Position numbers and translations under genes: made by a program. A DNA stretch of 64,000 nt from Allomeiothermus silvanus DSM 9946. Its GTDB lineage: Bacteria > Deinococcota > Deinococci > Deinococcales > Thermaceae. Below are positions 37,615-47,217 of this stretch, piece after piece (positions within the stretch are counted from its first letter, which is position 1; each line of letters starts with the position of its first letter). Under the pieces are notes generated by a model, which was not told the origin of the DNA, searched no databases, and worked only from the letters and a program-made list of their open reading frames with translations. The stretch covers positions 1,260,001 to 1,324,000 of the forward strand of contig NC_014212.1 in the NCBI RefSeq assembly GCF_000092125.1. The letters are read 5' to 3'.

Positions 37615-37641
37615 AACGGGCCCATGGGCCCGTTTTTATTT
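37615..37641 (+). terminator. Terminator after the DdrA-like gene
   Basis: AACGGGCCC and GGGCCCGTT form a stem around AT, followed by TTTATTTT, 20 nt after the stop. Confidence 0.9.
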
Positions 37642-37738
37642 TGCGTGTGCTGACTTATCGGATCCTTGATCTATCCGCTTCGAGCAGAGCCAAGCCGAGC
37701 GTAACGGCTTTCAGGGCGAGAGAAGCCAGCGCTACTCC

Positions 37739-38848
37739 CTACCCTTCCTCGTATAGGCGGCTTTTGAGGTAGTAGTCCTGGATCAGGATTTTGGCAAACG
37801 CCGCCGTAGGCACCATCAGCAAAGCCCCCAGCAGGCCGAATAGGCTGGCTCCTATCAGGATTGCCGCGATCACCGTAACCGGGTGCAGGTTGGTAGTCGA
37901 ACCCAGGATGCGCGGAGAGAGCAGGTGCCCTTCGAGCTGGTTGGTCAGCCATACTACCAGCAACGTCAGCAGCACCGTCGGCCAGCCTACCGTAGCGGCT
38001 AGAAGCAAGGCCGGGACCGTGGAGACGATCACCCCCACGTAGGGGATCAGGTTGAATACCCCGGCCAGCAAGCCTAGCCCTCCCGCCAGCGGAACCCCTA
38101 CCAGAGCGAGGCCCACCCCTATGGTGAGCCCCACCCAAAACGCCACCTGCAGCTGGCCACGAATATAGCCACCGAAAGCCAAGTCGGCTTTGCGGGCGAT
38201 CTCCAGGGTGCGGGACTGGTAGGGTTTGGGGATGAGTTGCAGCAGCGCGCTAGCGATCCTGGGTAGGTCGTAAAGCAGATAGATGGAAATTACCAGCGCC
38301 ACCAGTGCCTGCGCCACCCCGCCTACCAAACCAATGAGAAAATCGACCAGCCGCCCACCTTGCGAGAGTAGGTTTTGCAGGGTGCCCAACAGGCTTTGGC
38401 CAAACCCCTCGAGGATGCGCTGCAGGTTCAGCCCGAACTCGGAGAGCAACGAGCGCACCTCCTCCGGGAGCGGAACGGCCCCCAGGTTGGCCGGGGTATC
38501 GTGCAGCCATTGTAGCGCCACACCCATGGTGGCTGGGAGCTTGCCCACCATCTGGGAGAAGCGCCCCACCGTCTCCGCCAGCAAGGCCGAGGCCAGGGCC
38601 AGGAAGACCAGAAGCCCCACGTACACGGCCAAAACCCCTAACCAGCGGGGTAGCTTGCGCCGCTCGAACCAGCGCACCACCGGGCTGGTCAGGTAGGCGA
38701 AGCCAAAGCCGATGGCCAAGGTAACAATCGCCGCTCGGGCCTGACTTAGTAGGTGGAGTAGCAAGAGAAGCACCAACAGGCCGATCCCCAGATAGGCTGC
38801 TGCGCGGACCCAGGGGTTTTTCCAAACCTCTCGAAACGTTGCTCGCAT
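37739..38848 (-). CDS. AI-2E-family (PurR-linked/YhhQ-like) membrane permease
   Basis: An approximately 369-residue multi-pass protein with N-terminal helices (VRAAAYLGIGLLVLLLLLHL), a long periplasmic part and C-terminal helices including VAFWVGLTIGVGLALVGVPLAG and NLIPYVGVIVSTVPALL, which is the family signature. AI-2E members export signalling molecules or Na+. The start at MRATFREVW has TATAGT six nt upstream, so the message seems leaderless. No linked quorum gene is seen. The transported substrate is unknown. Confidence 0.83.
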   Translation of the reverse strand: MRATFREVWKNPWVRAAAYLGIGLLVLLLLLHLLSQARAAIVTLAIGFGFAYLTSPVVRWFERRKLPRWLGVLAVYVGLLVFLALASALLAETVGRFSQMVGKLPATMGVALQWLHDTPANLGAVPLPEEVRSLLSEFGLNLQRILEGFGQSLLGTLQNLLSQGGRLVDFLIGLVGGVAQALVALVISIYLLYDLPRIASALLQLIPKPYQSRTLEIARKADLAFGGYIRGQLQVAFWVGLTIGVGLALVGVPLAGGLGLLAGVFNLIPYVGVIVSTVPALLLAATVGWPTVLLTLLVVWLTNQLEGHLLSPRILGSTTNLHPVTVIAAILIGASLFGLLGALLMVPTAAFAKILIQDYYLKSRLYEEG

Positions 38849-38854
38849 GGCCCA

Positions 38855-38860
38855 ACTATA
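38855..38860 (-). promoter_or_regulatory. -10 element for a leaderless AI-2E permease mRNA
   Basis: TATAGT on the minus strand is followed by six bases and then ATG (38848). No SD is available. Confidence 0.5.
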
Positions 38861-39005
38861 TTGTGGCGCTGGCAGGCTTGGAGTGGCGAGACAAACCCCC
38901 GCTTGCATCGGCCCGTCCCTTATAACCCAGGTTTCGATGTAGCTTTCAATCAGGCAGGGTGATCAGTGCTAGAGTAAAGGGGCCAAACCAGAAAGGTGGT
39001 GAACT

Positions 39006-39164
39006 ATGAATAGCCAACTCGGGTATGTGTTGGGCGGCATTTTTGTGCTTTTGGGGCTTTACGTCTGGTTTGCCGGCCCCCATAGCTTACTGTGGGGAAT
39101 CGTCTTGATCGTTCTCGGTGCCTACTTTGCCTATAGCCTCCGTCTGAAGCGGAAGGCTGGCTAG
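39006..39164 (+). CDS. Small two-helix membrane protein
   Basis: A 52-residue frame, MNSQLGYVLGGIFVLLGLYV then WFAGPHSLLWGIVLIVLGAY and a basic end (RLKRKAG). Two transmembrane segments are joined by a short Gly-Pro-His turn. AAAGGTGGTGAACT precedes the ATG, so translation is likely. No family was recognised. Confidence 0.65.
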   Translation: MNSQLGYVLGGIFVLLGLYVWFAGPHSLLWGIVLIVLGAYFAYSLRLKRKAG

Positions 39165-39255
39165 AAAGGCCCTCGAGCCCATATCGTAAGCCAAGCCCTC
39201 ACCTCCACCCCTCACTCCGCTCGGCGAAAAAACGCCACCGCAGCTCACAACACGA

Positions 39256-39283
39256 AAACCCCCAGGCCTTGGCCTAGGGGTTT
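39256..39283. terminator. Terminator (bidirectional) at the end of nrdJ
   Basis: AAACCCCCAGGCC and GGCCTAGGGGTTT pair around TT; on the minus strand GGTTTTCG follows. It sits 20 bp past the nrdJ stop and can also end the small membrane protein message. Confidence 0.75.
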
Positions 39284-39303
39284 AGATATGACGCTAGCTT
39301 ACT

Positions 39304-42300
39304 TCACCCGCACTTGCTATATCCACAGCTATAGCACTTCATACAGCCCTCTTCCCGCACCAGACTAGCCTCTCCACACTCCGGGCAGGCCCCCGCTCCC
39401 GCCCCCTGGGGCTGCGCCGGGAAGATCCCCCGGGGAACGGGCTGGGCTTCATGGGCAACGGGGATGTGGATGGAGGAGCTGTCGCCGTCGAGGTGTTTGG
39501 CGGTCTGGACAAAAGGGGCATCTGCGGCCCGCGCCTTGGCGGGTTTCTCTTCTTTAGGGGGGGTGGTCACCGCGCCTGTCGGCGGGGAAAAAAGCGTCTC
39601 CAGTGCCACCGCGATCAAATCGGCCTTAGAGGTAACGAAGCGGCCCTGGTAGTTGCCGTAGAGCCCGCCATTAATGCCGCGCAGGGTCTTCACTAAGGCT
39701 TCAGCAGGAACACCGTACTGCAGGGCAATCGAAACGATGCGGCCCAAGGCTTCGCTATCGGCGTTGGCTTCGTCGCCTGCCTTGCCGCTGGTCAGGATCA
39801 CTTCCACAGGGTGCTCGCCTTGCATGTTTACCGTCACCAAAAATCCCCGGCGGGTGCCATCGGCGCTAGTGAGCTTGACCATGTCGGTATAGCCGACCAG
39901 ACGTCCGGTGCGCTCGAAGACAGGTTGGCCGGGCTTGGGTTGGGTTGACGGAGTCCCCGCGTAAGCGGTGGCTGGGGTAGGAGGCTCGAGGAGCGCAGGC
40001 TGCACCACGGTATGAGTGCTCTCGTTGGTTTCTTTCTTTTCGCTTTTGCTCACCGAGAGCACCTGGAGGTCGCGGCTGCCGTCGCGGTACACGGTGATGC
40101 CCTTGCAACCGGTTAGGTAGGCCTCGGTGTAGGCGGCCTCTACGTCGGCTACGGTGGCCTGGTTGGGTAGGTTGATGGTCTTGGAGAGCGAGTTGGCGGC
40201 TAGCCCAAAGGCGTCGAAGGCGCGCTGTACCACGCCTTGCATCCGCACGTGGTCCAGGGGAGGAACGTCGTGGGCTCCCTCGAAAACGGCCTGGATTTCG
40301 GTGGGAATACCTTCTATCCCCCGTACCGAGCCGTGGTGGGCCTGGATAGCCTCGATGAGCTTGTCCCAGTCCCAGGCTCCCTCCTTCTCGAACGGTGGGG
40401 TGGGTGGATATTTCTCCATCTGCTCGACGAAGAGAGGGTGCAACAGGGCTTTATACTGCCCGCCGATGCGCCGCCACATGAAGGGCGAGAACATCGGCTC
40501 TATGCCGCTCGAGACCCCCATCAGCATCGAGGTGGTGCCGGTGGGGGCCACGGTCAGCACCGCCACGTTGCGGCGGGGCCGGATCTCGGGGAACTTCTCC
40601 GGGTGCTGGGCATAGATGGGGAAGACCCCGCGCTCTTCCCCTAGGCGCTCGGAGGCCAGGATGGCCTCTTCGCGCATGGCGTTCATGATCTTAGCCACGG
40701 CCTGGCGGCCCTCCTCGGAGGAGTAGGGTAGGCCCATCTTGATCAGGGCATCGGCCAGACCCATCACCCCCAACCCCAACCGGCGCAGGCTCTGTGAGGC
40801 AATGCGGTTGTCCTCGAGGGCGAAGACATTCACATCGAGCACGTTATCCAGGAAGCGGATGCAAGTGCGCACGTCAGCGCGAAAAGTAGCATAGTCAAAG
40901 GTCTTGTCTTCACGCACATAGGCAGCCAAGTTAATAGCGCCCAGGTCGCAGGGCTCGCCCACGGTGAGCGGGATTTCCCCGCACGGGTTAGTCGCGCGGA
41001 TCCGGTAGCGCTCGCCCAGATGCTTGAGCGCGGAAAGCTCGTTGATCCGATCCACGAAGATCAGGCCCGGTTCGCCGGTGGCCCAGGCGTGCCAGGCGAT
41101 TTCGTGCCACAGCCACTTGGCCGGAACCTTGCCCTCATAAACCGGAATCGCCCGGGCCCCGTCTACCTCCCGATCGGGTAGCTCAGGAAGGGCGCCGGTA
41201 TACTCGCCCTGCACCAAGTAGGGATAGTATTTGCCCGGGACCTCGGCGGGCTCCACCGCCCACAGTCCGTCGGCCTGCAGGGTGTTCCAGAAAGCCTCGG
41301 TGACCAGGATCGAGATGTTGAAAGTGCTGATGTCGCCCTCGGCAGCCTCACGATCTAAGTCCTTGGCGGTGAGGAAATCCAGCAGGTCGGGGTGGTCGAT
41401 GGAGAGGGTAGCCATGCCTGCCCCACGCCGGGTCCCCCCCTGCCTCACCACCCTGAGCACCGGCGAGTACACGTAACGCAGCGTTGCCACCGGGCCGCTT
41501 TTCTCCGCTCCCAGGTTGCCCCACTCCAGGAAGTTATCGAATATCTCCAGCAGGAAACTGACCGGGCCGCTGCTGGTCCCGCCCGAGCCCTTGATGGGAG
41601 TTCCTTCGGGGCGCAGGAGGGAGAAGTCCACGTGAGGCTCCTGACCCTTGCCGGCCATGGCCACCGCGTCGCGGGCGGTGTCAATAATGCCACCCATGTC
41701 ATCGGGGACCTCGAGCACCCCCTGGGGCCGCTCACGCACGGTGAGCACCCCGTGACGTCGGGCCAACGCGGCCAGCTCGGGGCTCACCAGCCCGTACACC
41801 ACCCGAGTCCAGTTCCTGACGGTGATGGGTTCTTTTTCTCCGTCAGGGTTGATGGGGGGGCGCATCATCCCCTGGATGAAGTCTTGCACGTCGGGGTGGT
41901 CGGCCCGTAGGTAGGCGAAGCCGCGCACCGTGCGGCGGGGGCCGGCAGCCTTGCCCGCCCCGCCATGGCGAGGCGGGTAGGGGTCCAGGTTGACCCCGTT
42001 ACCCCCGCCGACCTTGGTGACCAGCGCCAGCTTCTTGGCGACCTCGAGTACCCCGTTAAAGGAAGAAGGGTCGTTCTCGGTTGCTCCCTGAACAAAGCAG
42101 TTAAGGACGTTCCCGTGTCGGGTCCCGGCCCCGGCCAGCACTCGCCCGCCGGGGCAGAAGCGCTTGGAGGCCATGAGCCGGAAGAATTCCTCGCTCCAGT
42201 AGGCACGGGCTTCAGGTTTTTCGGCACCCGCCACCCAATCCGCTACCCGGCGGAACATCCCCAAAACGTCTCCGTCGCTTTCTTGCAGGTATTGGCGGCG

Positions 42301-42348
42301 GGCAATCGCCTGCGCATGGTCGTCGAAATGTCCTGGTTTGAACTCCAT
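39304..42348 (-). CDS. nrdJ: Adenosylcobalamin-dependent ribonucleotide reductase (class II)
   Basis: Makes deoxyribonucleotides with B12 as radical generator, so no NrdB partner is needed. NPCGEIPLTVGEPCDLGAINL contains the active-site Asn-x-Cys-x-Glu, RHGNVLNCFVQGATEND the redox cysteine, and QGGTRRGAGMATLSIDHPDL a conserved nucleotide part. The C-terminal about 230 residues carry a swinging-arm zinc ribbon ending CPECGE...CMKCYSCGYSKCG. Length 1014, no intein. A short repeat-like stretch (ETLFSPPTGAVTTPP) lies in the linker. A cobalamin riboswitch is upstream. Confidence 0.95.
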   Translation of the reverse strand: MEFKPGHFDDHAQAIARRQYLQESDGDVLGMFRRVADWVAGAEKPEARAYWSEEFFRLMASKRFCPGGRVLAGAGTRHGNVLNCFVQGATENDPSSFNGVLEVAKKLALVTKVGGGNGVNLDPYPPRHGGAGKAAGPRRTVRGFAYLRADHPDVQDFIQGMMRPPINPDGEKEPITVRNWTRVVYGLVSPELAALARRHGVLTVRERPQGVLEVPDDMGGIIDTARDAVAMAGKGQEPHVDFSLLRPEGTPIKGSGGTSSGPVSFLLEIFDNFLEWGNLGAEKSGPVATLRYVYSPVLRVVRQGGTRRGAGMATLSIDHPDLLDFLTAKDLDREAAEGDISTFNISILVTEAFWNTLQADGLWAVEPAEVPGKYYPYLVQGEYTGALPELPDREVDGARAIPVYEGKVPAKWLWHEIAWHAWATGEPGLIFVDRINELSALKHLGERYRIRATNPCGEIPLTVGEPCDLGAINLAAYVREDKTFDYATFRADVRTCIRFLDNVLDVNVFALEDNRIASQSLRRLGLGVMGLADALIKMGLPYSSEEGRQAVAKIMNAMREEAILASERLGEERGVFPIYAQHPEKFPEIRPRRNVAVLTVAPTGTTSMLMGVSSGIEPMFSPFMWRRIGGQYKALLHPLFVEQMEKYPPTPPFEKEGAWDWDKLIEAIQAHHGSVRGIEGIPTEIQAVFEGAHDVPPLDHVRMQGVVQRAFDAFGLAANSLSKTINLPNQATVADVEAAYTEAYLTGCKGITVYRDGSRDLQVLSVSKSEKKETNESTHTVVQPALLEPPTPATAYAGTPSTQPKPGQPVFERTGRLVGYTDMVKLTSADGTRRGFLVTVNMQGEHPVEVILTSGKAGDEANADSEALGRIVSIALQYGVPAEALVKTLRGINGGLYGNYQGRFVTSKADLIAVALETLFSPPTGAVTTPPKEEKPAKARAADAPFVQTAKHLDGDSSSIHIPVAHEAQPVPRGIFPAQPQGAGAGACPECGEASLVREEGCMKCYSCGYSKCG

Positions 42349-42369
42349 CGTTGCCTCCTGGCGGACCGG

Positions 42370-42545
42370 CGTGGCCAGTCCTGATAAGGAATCCCCTTTC
42401 CGCGAAGGTCTGGGTGAAGGCCTGACCTCGAGATGATGCCCTCCTGACAGTTGCGGCGCAGTAGGAAACGACGGAGCAGTCCCTGGTTCCCTAATTGCCG
42501 CCTTCAGGGCGAAAGCTCCCCAGCCGGAAGGCCCCGGCCCCTATA
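42370..42545 (-). ncRNA. Cobalamin riboswitch upstream of nrdJ
   Basis: Minus strand: GCGGCAATTAGGGAACCAGG (5' conserved A-rich/GGAA part), then GCGCCGCAACTGTCAGGAGG (the B12 box, near 42440-42459) and GGTCAGGCC. The order and spacing match the cobalamin class. A GACTGGCCACGCCGGTC hairpin next to AGGAGG before the ATG could mask the SD. Not folded or scored. Confidence 0.8.
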
Positions 42546-42685
42546 TATTGGGGTAGCTGAGGAAGAGGCTACTACAACTAGCGGTTTTGGTCAAAGGGTT
42601 TCAATCACTTTCCGGGAAGAACATTAAGCCCGCCCAGCCCCCCAATCATGGGGCCACCCGCCATAGGGCAAGCCAAGGGGAAAGT

Positions 42686-44146
42686 TTACTCAAGCGCCCA
42701 CACCCCCAAGCTGAGGGGCGGCAAGGGATGGATAGCCTCCAGGTTGCCCCGGTGACAGATGGCAGGCGTTCCGCTCAGGAGGTCGCGGGCCTCCTGACCC
42801 CTGGCCCAGACCCCGTGCAGGGGGATCACCGGCTTCCAAGGCTCGTCCAAGGTGTTCACCGTGACCACCAACGCCTGGTGCTCGTGGATTCGGGCGAAGG
42901 CCAGGTGGCCGTCTTGGGCGTAAAGCCGCTGATACTTGCCACGCCGCAACACGGGCTGACCCTGGCGCAACCGGGCCATATGGCGAATGGAGTCCAGGAT
43001 CGGCTTTTGCCAAAGTTCTTCTCGCCAGATCATGCCCCGCCGGTTGTCGGGGTCGTGACCTCCCTCTAGTCCTATCTCATCGCCGTAATAGACCATCGGG
43101 GCGCCAGGCAGGGTGTACAGCAGCGAGAGGGCCAGCCGGGTGCGCTTGAGGTCTTTGCGCAGCAGGGTAATAAGCCGGGGGGTATCGTGGCTGGTGAGCA
43201 GGTTCATTTGAGCGGTCACGATATCCCAGTGATACCGATCGAACATGTCCTCGAGGCGGTGACTAAAGGCTAAGGCTTGCAGGCTCTCTATCCGGCCTAG
43301 CCCACTTTTAGCCGCCAAGTCCTTGTCTAGGGTCTCGCCCCCCACGAAGCCCAGCACTGCTCTTCCCAGCGGGTAGTTCATTACCGCGTCGAACTGGTCG
43401 CCTTGCAACCAACGGCGGGCGTCGTCCCAGATCTCACCCACGATGTAAGCCTGTGGGTTCTTGGCCTTGACCCGCCGCCTGAACTCCTGCCAGAAGGAGT
43501 CATCGTTGATCTCGTTGGGCACGTCCAGCCGCCAGCCGTCGATGCCGAATTCGATCCAGAACTCGGCCACCCGCAAGAGGTAATCCCGCACCTCCTGGGT
43601 GCTGGTGTTGAACTTGGGTAACTCGGGGTTGTCCCACCAAGCGGCGTAGTTGGCTTTGCCCGAATAGGCGTTGAGCGGGAAGCCATAAACGTGGAACCAC
43701 CGGAGGTAGGGGGAAAAGCGCCCGTTCTCGAGGATATTTTGAAACGCGAAGTGCCCCCTGGAGCAGTGGTTGAGCACCGCGTCCAGCACCACTCGGATAC
43801 CCCGCTGATGGGCCTCTTCGATCAGCCGCCGAAGGGCTTCATTGCCGCCCAGCATGGGGTCTACTTGGAAGTAATCGGTGGTGTGGTAGCGGTGGTTGGC
43901 GGTGGAGGCGAAGATCGGGCAGAAATAGATCGCATTGAAGCCCAACTCCCGGATGTAATCGAGTTTCTCGATCACCCCCCAGAGGTTGCCCCCTTTGAAG
44001 CCACGTAAGGTGGGAGTGGCTTCCCAGGGTTCGAAGTCCTGGCGTAAGGGGGCGGGCATCCCCATCGGTCCGGCCCCCTGGCGGAAGCGGTCGGGGAAGA
44101 TTTGGTAGAAAATGGCGTCTTTGACCCAGTCGGGGGTAAGGGACAT
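42686..44146 (-). CDS. GH13 glycosidase (neopullulanase/cyclomaltodextrinase-like)
   Basis: A 486-residue alpha-amylase-family enzyme without the usual N-terminal beta domain. YQIFPDRF near residue 14, VLDAVLNHCSRGHFAF, FGIDGWRLDVPNEI (nucleophile Asp), AYIVGEIWDD (acid/base Glu) and LLTSHDTPRLITLL show the four conserved regions. HDPDNRRGMIW and the C-terminal beta domain follow. No signal peptide, so it likely degrades short maltodextrins in the cytoplasm. It lies downstream of the nrdJ leader but is opposite to nothing else. Confidence 0.92.
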   Translation of the reverse strand: MSLTPDWVKDAIFYQIFPDRFRQGAGPMGMPAPLRQDFEPWEATPTLRGFKGGNLWGVIEKLDYIRELGFNAIYFCPIFASTANHRYHTTDYFQVDPMLGGNEALRRLIEEAHQRGIRVVLDAVLNHCSRGHFAFQNILENGRFSPYLRWFHVYGFPLNAYSGKANYAAWWDNPELPKFNTSTQEVRDYLLRVAEFWIEFGIDGWRLDVPNEINDDSFWQEFRRRVKAKNPQAYIVGEIWDDARRWLQGDQFDAVMNYPLGRAVLGFVGGETLDKDLAAKSGLGRIESLQALAFSHRLEDMFDRYHWDIVTAQMNLLTSHDTPRLITLLRKDLKRTRLALSLLYTLPGAPMVYYGDEIGLEGGHDPDNRRGMIWREELWQKPILDSIRHMARLRQGQPVLRRGKYQRLYAQDGHLAFARIHEHQALVVTVNTLDEPWKPVIPLHGVWARGQEARDLLSGTPAICHRGNLEAIHPLPPLSLGVWALE

Positions 44147-44365
44147 ACCGCATAAGTTTACGCTGGGATGGCCCCGGAGGGAATGTGGTGTGGCCGCTAC
44201 TCAGGTCCATACTGGCTTACCCCAGCGGTACTCACCCCCCGCGAAGCCCGTACAGCGACCATCCTGTGCTGGGTCAGGCCCCGCCTCCCTCGTTGTTGTG
44301 ATGGCTATAGACATCTAGTTGTGGTGCTGCGTGTGATACGATGCCGGGGTTAGAGGGTTCGAGGA

Positions 44366-45040
44366 ATGCCAAGAGGAAATCTCATCGTCATGACCGGGGC
44401 CTCCGGGGTGGGCAAAGGTACCATACGGGCCAGGCTCCTAGAGTACATCCGCCCCTTGTACTACTCTATCTCTATGACCACCCGCCCGCCGCGGCCGGGT
44501 GAGCGGCACGGGGTAGATTACTACTTTGTGAGCAGGCCCGAGTTTGAGGCCAAGATCGCCCAGAACGGTTTCTTGGAGTACGCTCAGTATGTCGAGGACT
44601 ACTATGGCACTCCCCGCGAGCCGGTGGAAAAAGCCCTAGCCGAGGGCACTGACGTGCTGCTGGAAATTGAAGTACAGGGGGCCTTACAAGTGGCTCAGCA
44701 GGTCCCCGAGGCCATTTTGGTTTTCATCATTCCTCCCTCCCTTTCCGAGCTGCGCCGCCGGCTGCTGTTGCGCGGGACCGATAGTCTCGAGAAGATCCAC
44801 CAACGCCTCAAACGGGCCGAGGAGGAACTGCGCGAGGCCCACCACTTTGACTACGTGGTGGTCAACGACCAACTCGACCGGGCGGTCTCGGACTTCTCTA
44901 GCATCATCAAAGCCGAGCGCCTCAAGACCGAACGCATGGGGGATGCGCTGGAGCGCGCGCTCCAGCGCGAGCCAGCCCTGGAAGCAGAGCTGGATGAACT
45001 CGAGCGCAAACTGAGGGGCAATGGACCTCAGGGGGGCTAA
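44366..45040 (+). CDS. gmk: Guanylate kinase
   Basis: Phosphorylates GMP to GDP. LIVMTGASGVGKGTI is the P-loop (about residues 6-20), and TTRPPRPGERHGVDYYFVS the GMP-binding part. The length of 224 residues slightly exceeds the usual 205 because of an extra C-terminal helix (ALQREPALEAELDELERKL). It starts 88 nt ahead of rpoZ, the usual gmk-rpoZ neighbourhood. Confidence 0.95.
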   Translation: MPRGNLIVMTGASGVGKGTIRARLLEYIRPLYYSISMTTRPPRPGERHGVDYYFVSRPEFEAKIAQNGFLEYAQYVEDYYGTPREPVEKALAEGTDVLLEIEVQGALQVAQQVPEAILVFIIPPSLSELRRRLLLRGTDSLEKIHQRLKRAEEELREAHHFDYVVVNDQLDRAVSDFSSIIKAERLKTERMGDALERALQREPALEAELDELERKLRGNGPQGG

Positions 45041-45128
45041 GCAACGATCCAAACCCCTATAAGGCAGCTTGGGCCCTATCCACTTGGGTCTTTTCGCGTT
45101 ACACTGCTTCTTTGGAGATAGGAGGACT

Positions 45129-45455
45129 ATGGCTGAACCCGGAATCGATACCTTGCTCACCGTCACTGACTCTAAGTACCGCCTGACGGTAGTGGTGGCC
45201 AAGCGCGCCCAGCAATTGCTGCGTTACCAGTTCAAAAACACCGTGCTCGAGCCCTCCGAGTGGCCCAAGATGCGCACGCTCGAGGGGGAGAAGCCTGATC
45301 CCAACCCCGTCACCTGGGCTATGCAGGAACTTCGCACCGGGCGGCTTGTGATTGGCGAGAACTTGGTGCCCGAGGACCGACTTTCCAAGGTGCTCGATCA
45401 GATGTATCCCCGCGAAATCCCCGAGCCCCAACCGCAGGAACGGGACCGCGACTAG
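45129..45455 (+). CDS. rpoZ: RNA polymerase omega subunit
   Basis: A 108-residue omega subunit: [20 protein letters not shown], then [13 protein letters not shown], the region that wraps the beta-prime C-terminus. Thermus omega has a similar extension ([17 protein letters not shown]). The start ATG follows TAGGAGGACT; the in-frame upstream region is not coding. The C-terminus is rich in Pro/Gln/Arg. Confidence 0.95.
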   Translation: MAEPGIDTLLTVTDSKYRLTVVVAKRAQQLLRYQFKNTVLEPSEWPKMRTLEGEKPDPNPVTWAMQELRTGRLVIGENLVPEDRLSKVLDQMYPREIPEPQPQERDRD

Positions 45456-45507
45456 AACGAAGCCCCAGGTCGCCCGGACGGCAGGGGCCGCCGCAGCTTC
45501 TTTAATG

Positions 45508-45544
45508 AATAACTAATCTGCATATACGTATTGTATATTCGTCG
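45508..45544. promoter_or_regulatory. AT-rich candidate promoter/ARG-box region of argR
   Basis: AATGAATAACTAATCTGCAT and ATACGTATTGTATATTCG are near-palindromic AT-rich segments just upstream of argR in otherwise GC-rich DNA. They resemble ARG boxes and would allow autoregulation; TATATT may be the -10 element. Confidence 0.45.
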
Positions 45545-45578
45545 ACCGCCTGCTGGCTGAGCGGCGAGAGGTGGGTTT

Positions 45579-46037
45579 ATGGCGAGCAAAGACCAACGTC
45601 ACCGAGCTATTCAAGAGATCATCAGCCGCGAAAATATTTCTACGCAGGCCGAGCTGGTAGATCGCCTCCGCAAGCAGGGGTATAACGTTACCCAGGCCAC
45701 GGTGAGCCGCGATATTAATGAACTTCGCTTGGTGCGGGTTCCCCTGGGACGGGGCAAGCACAAATATGCGCTCACCCAGTTCGAGCTAGCTGAGGATGTG
45801 ATGGACGAACTCAAGCGTATCTTCCGTGGGTTCGTTCACGACGTGGATCGGGGGGAGAACCTATTGGTATTGCGTACTGCCGAAGGCCACGCTTCGGGGA
45901 TTGCCCTTCTGTTAGACCGCCTGCGTCGCGACGACATCGTGGGGACCATTGCTGGCGAAGACACTATCCTGGTGGTGGCCCGCAGCACCGCAGACGCCGA
46001 GAAGCTCCAGGACGAGATGGAGGGGTATCTCGTCTAA
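45579..46037 (+). CDS. argR: Arginine repressor
   Basis: A 152-residue ArgR/AhrC protein. The N-terminal winged helix ([20 protein letters not shown], then [13 protein letters not shown]) binds ARG boxes; the C-terminal domain has [20 protein letters not shown]-type text with the arginine-binding GTIAGEDT segment. It represses arginine synthesis and usually itself. GGTGGGTTT precedes the ATG. Confidence 0.94.
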   Translation: MASKDQRHRAIQEIISRENISTQAELVDRLRKQGYNVTQATVSRDINELRLVRVPLGRGKHKYALTQFELAEDVMDELKRIFRGFVHDVDRGENLLVLRTAEGHASGIALLLDRLRRDDIVGTIAGEDTILVVARSTADAEKLQDEMEGYLV

Positions 46038-46100
46038 GGAGCAAAGTGCTGCTCCATCCGGTGCCCGCTCGCCTATGGTGGGCTAGCCTGAACCCGGACA

Positions 46101-47217
46101 AACACATGTGAGACTCTAAGCTGGGATAAAAAGAGGGGAACCGACCAGGAAAGGAGGTTCCCCAGGTGCAGTTTACCACCGTTGGCCGAGAGATATGGAG
46201 AGGCGCTAGACAAGCACAGAGGCTGGCCGAGGCCAACGCAAGCGACCCAGAGGTCCAGGAACGTCTGCGCAAGCTCCGACTGGTCAAAGCCCTGCGTGAA
46301 AGTAAAAAGAGCTGGAAGGAGATCCAGGACCTGGTCGGGATCAGCCGGGCCACCTACCACCGCTGGCAAAAAGCCCTAAAAGAAAAGGGCCTGGCTGGAC
46401 TCAAACCCCGCTCCCGCCGCCCTAAGCACCTGCGCACAAAGGTCCACTGGACCCCAGGGCTGCTCATTAGAATAGAAACTCTCCGCAAGGAAAACCCCAC
46501 CTGGGGACGCTGGTCCATCTGGCTTACCCTCCGCAAGGAGGGTTTCCAGATGAGCGAACGCACGGTGGGGCGCATCCTGGCCTACCTGGAGAAGCACCGA
46601 CGTATCGAGAGCGTGGCCGGCTACCTGGCCCGGACTCAAAGAGGGAAGCTAAAGCGAAGGGTAAACCGGCCCTACGCCAAAAGGAAGCCCCGAGGATACG
46701 AGGCCAGGGCTCCTGGGGACCTGGTCCAGGTGGACACCCTCACCCTGACCTTAGGACCGGGAAGCATGGTCAAGCACTTCTCGGCGATTGACCTCCATAG
46801 CCGGTTTGTCCTGGCGGAGGTGCACAGCCGGGCCACGGCTAAGCTTTCTGAGGGGTTCTTGTCCTTGCTTCTGGCCAGGGCCCCTTTTCCCATCCGGGCC
46901 ATCCAGGTGGATGGGGGCAGCGAGTTCATGGCCGAGTTTGAGGAGGCCTGCTGTGCTCTGGGGATTGCCTTGTTTGTGCTACCGCCGAGGAGTCCTAAAC
47001 TCAATGGTCACGTGGAGCGGATGCAGCGGACCTTCAAGGAGGAGTTCTACACCCGGCCTTTGCCCACCCCGCTCAGCGAGCTGCAGGCAGAGCTGGATAC
47101 CTACCTGGACTACTACAACCGCCGAAGGCCTCACATGGCCCTGGGGGGTCTTGCTCCGCTGGAGTTTTTGGCTAAGATGCAAGAGGAGTCGGTTCCTCAA
47201 AGAGTCTCAAATGTGTT
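46101..47217 (+). mobile_element. IS481-like insertion sequence (about 1.1 kb)
   Basis: Terminal inverted repeats AACACATGTGAGACTCT (left) and AACACATTTGAGACTCT (right, reversed) match 16 of 17. The element lies between argR and marC. No clear target duplication is seen at the ends. It holds one intact transposase frame whose stop lies outside the element. Confidence 0.88.

Noticed and set aside
44147-44365. Possible relative of the 90-bp repeat before gmk
   Set aside because: Only short shared words (CCCAGCGGTAC, CCCGTACAGCG); no alignment over the length of the unit.
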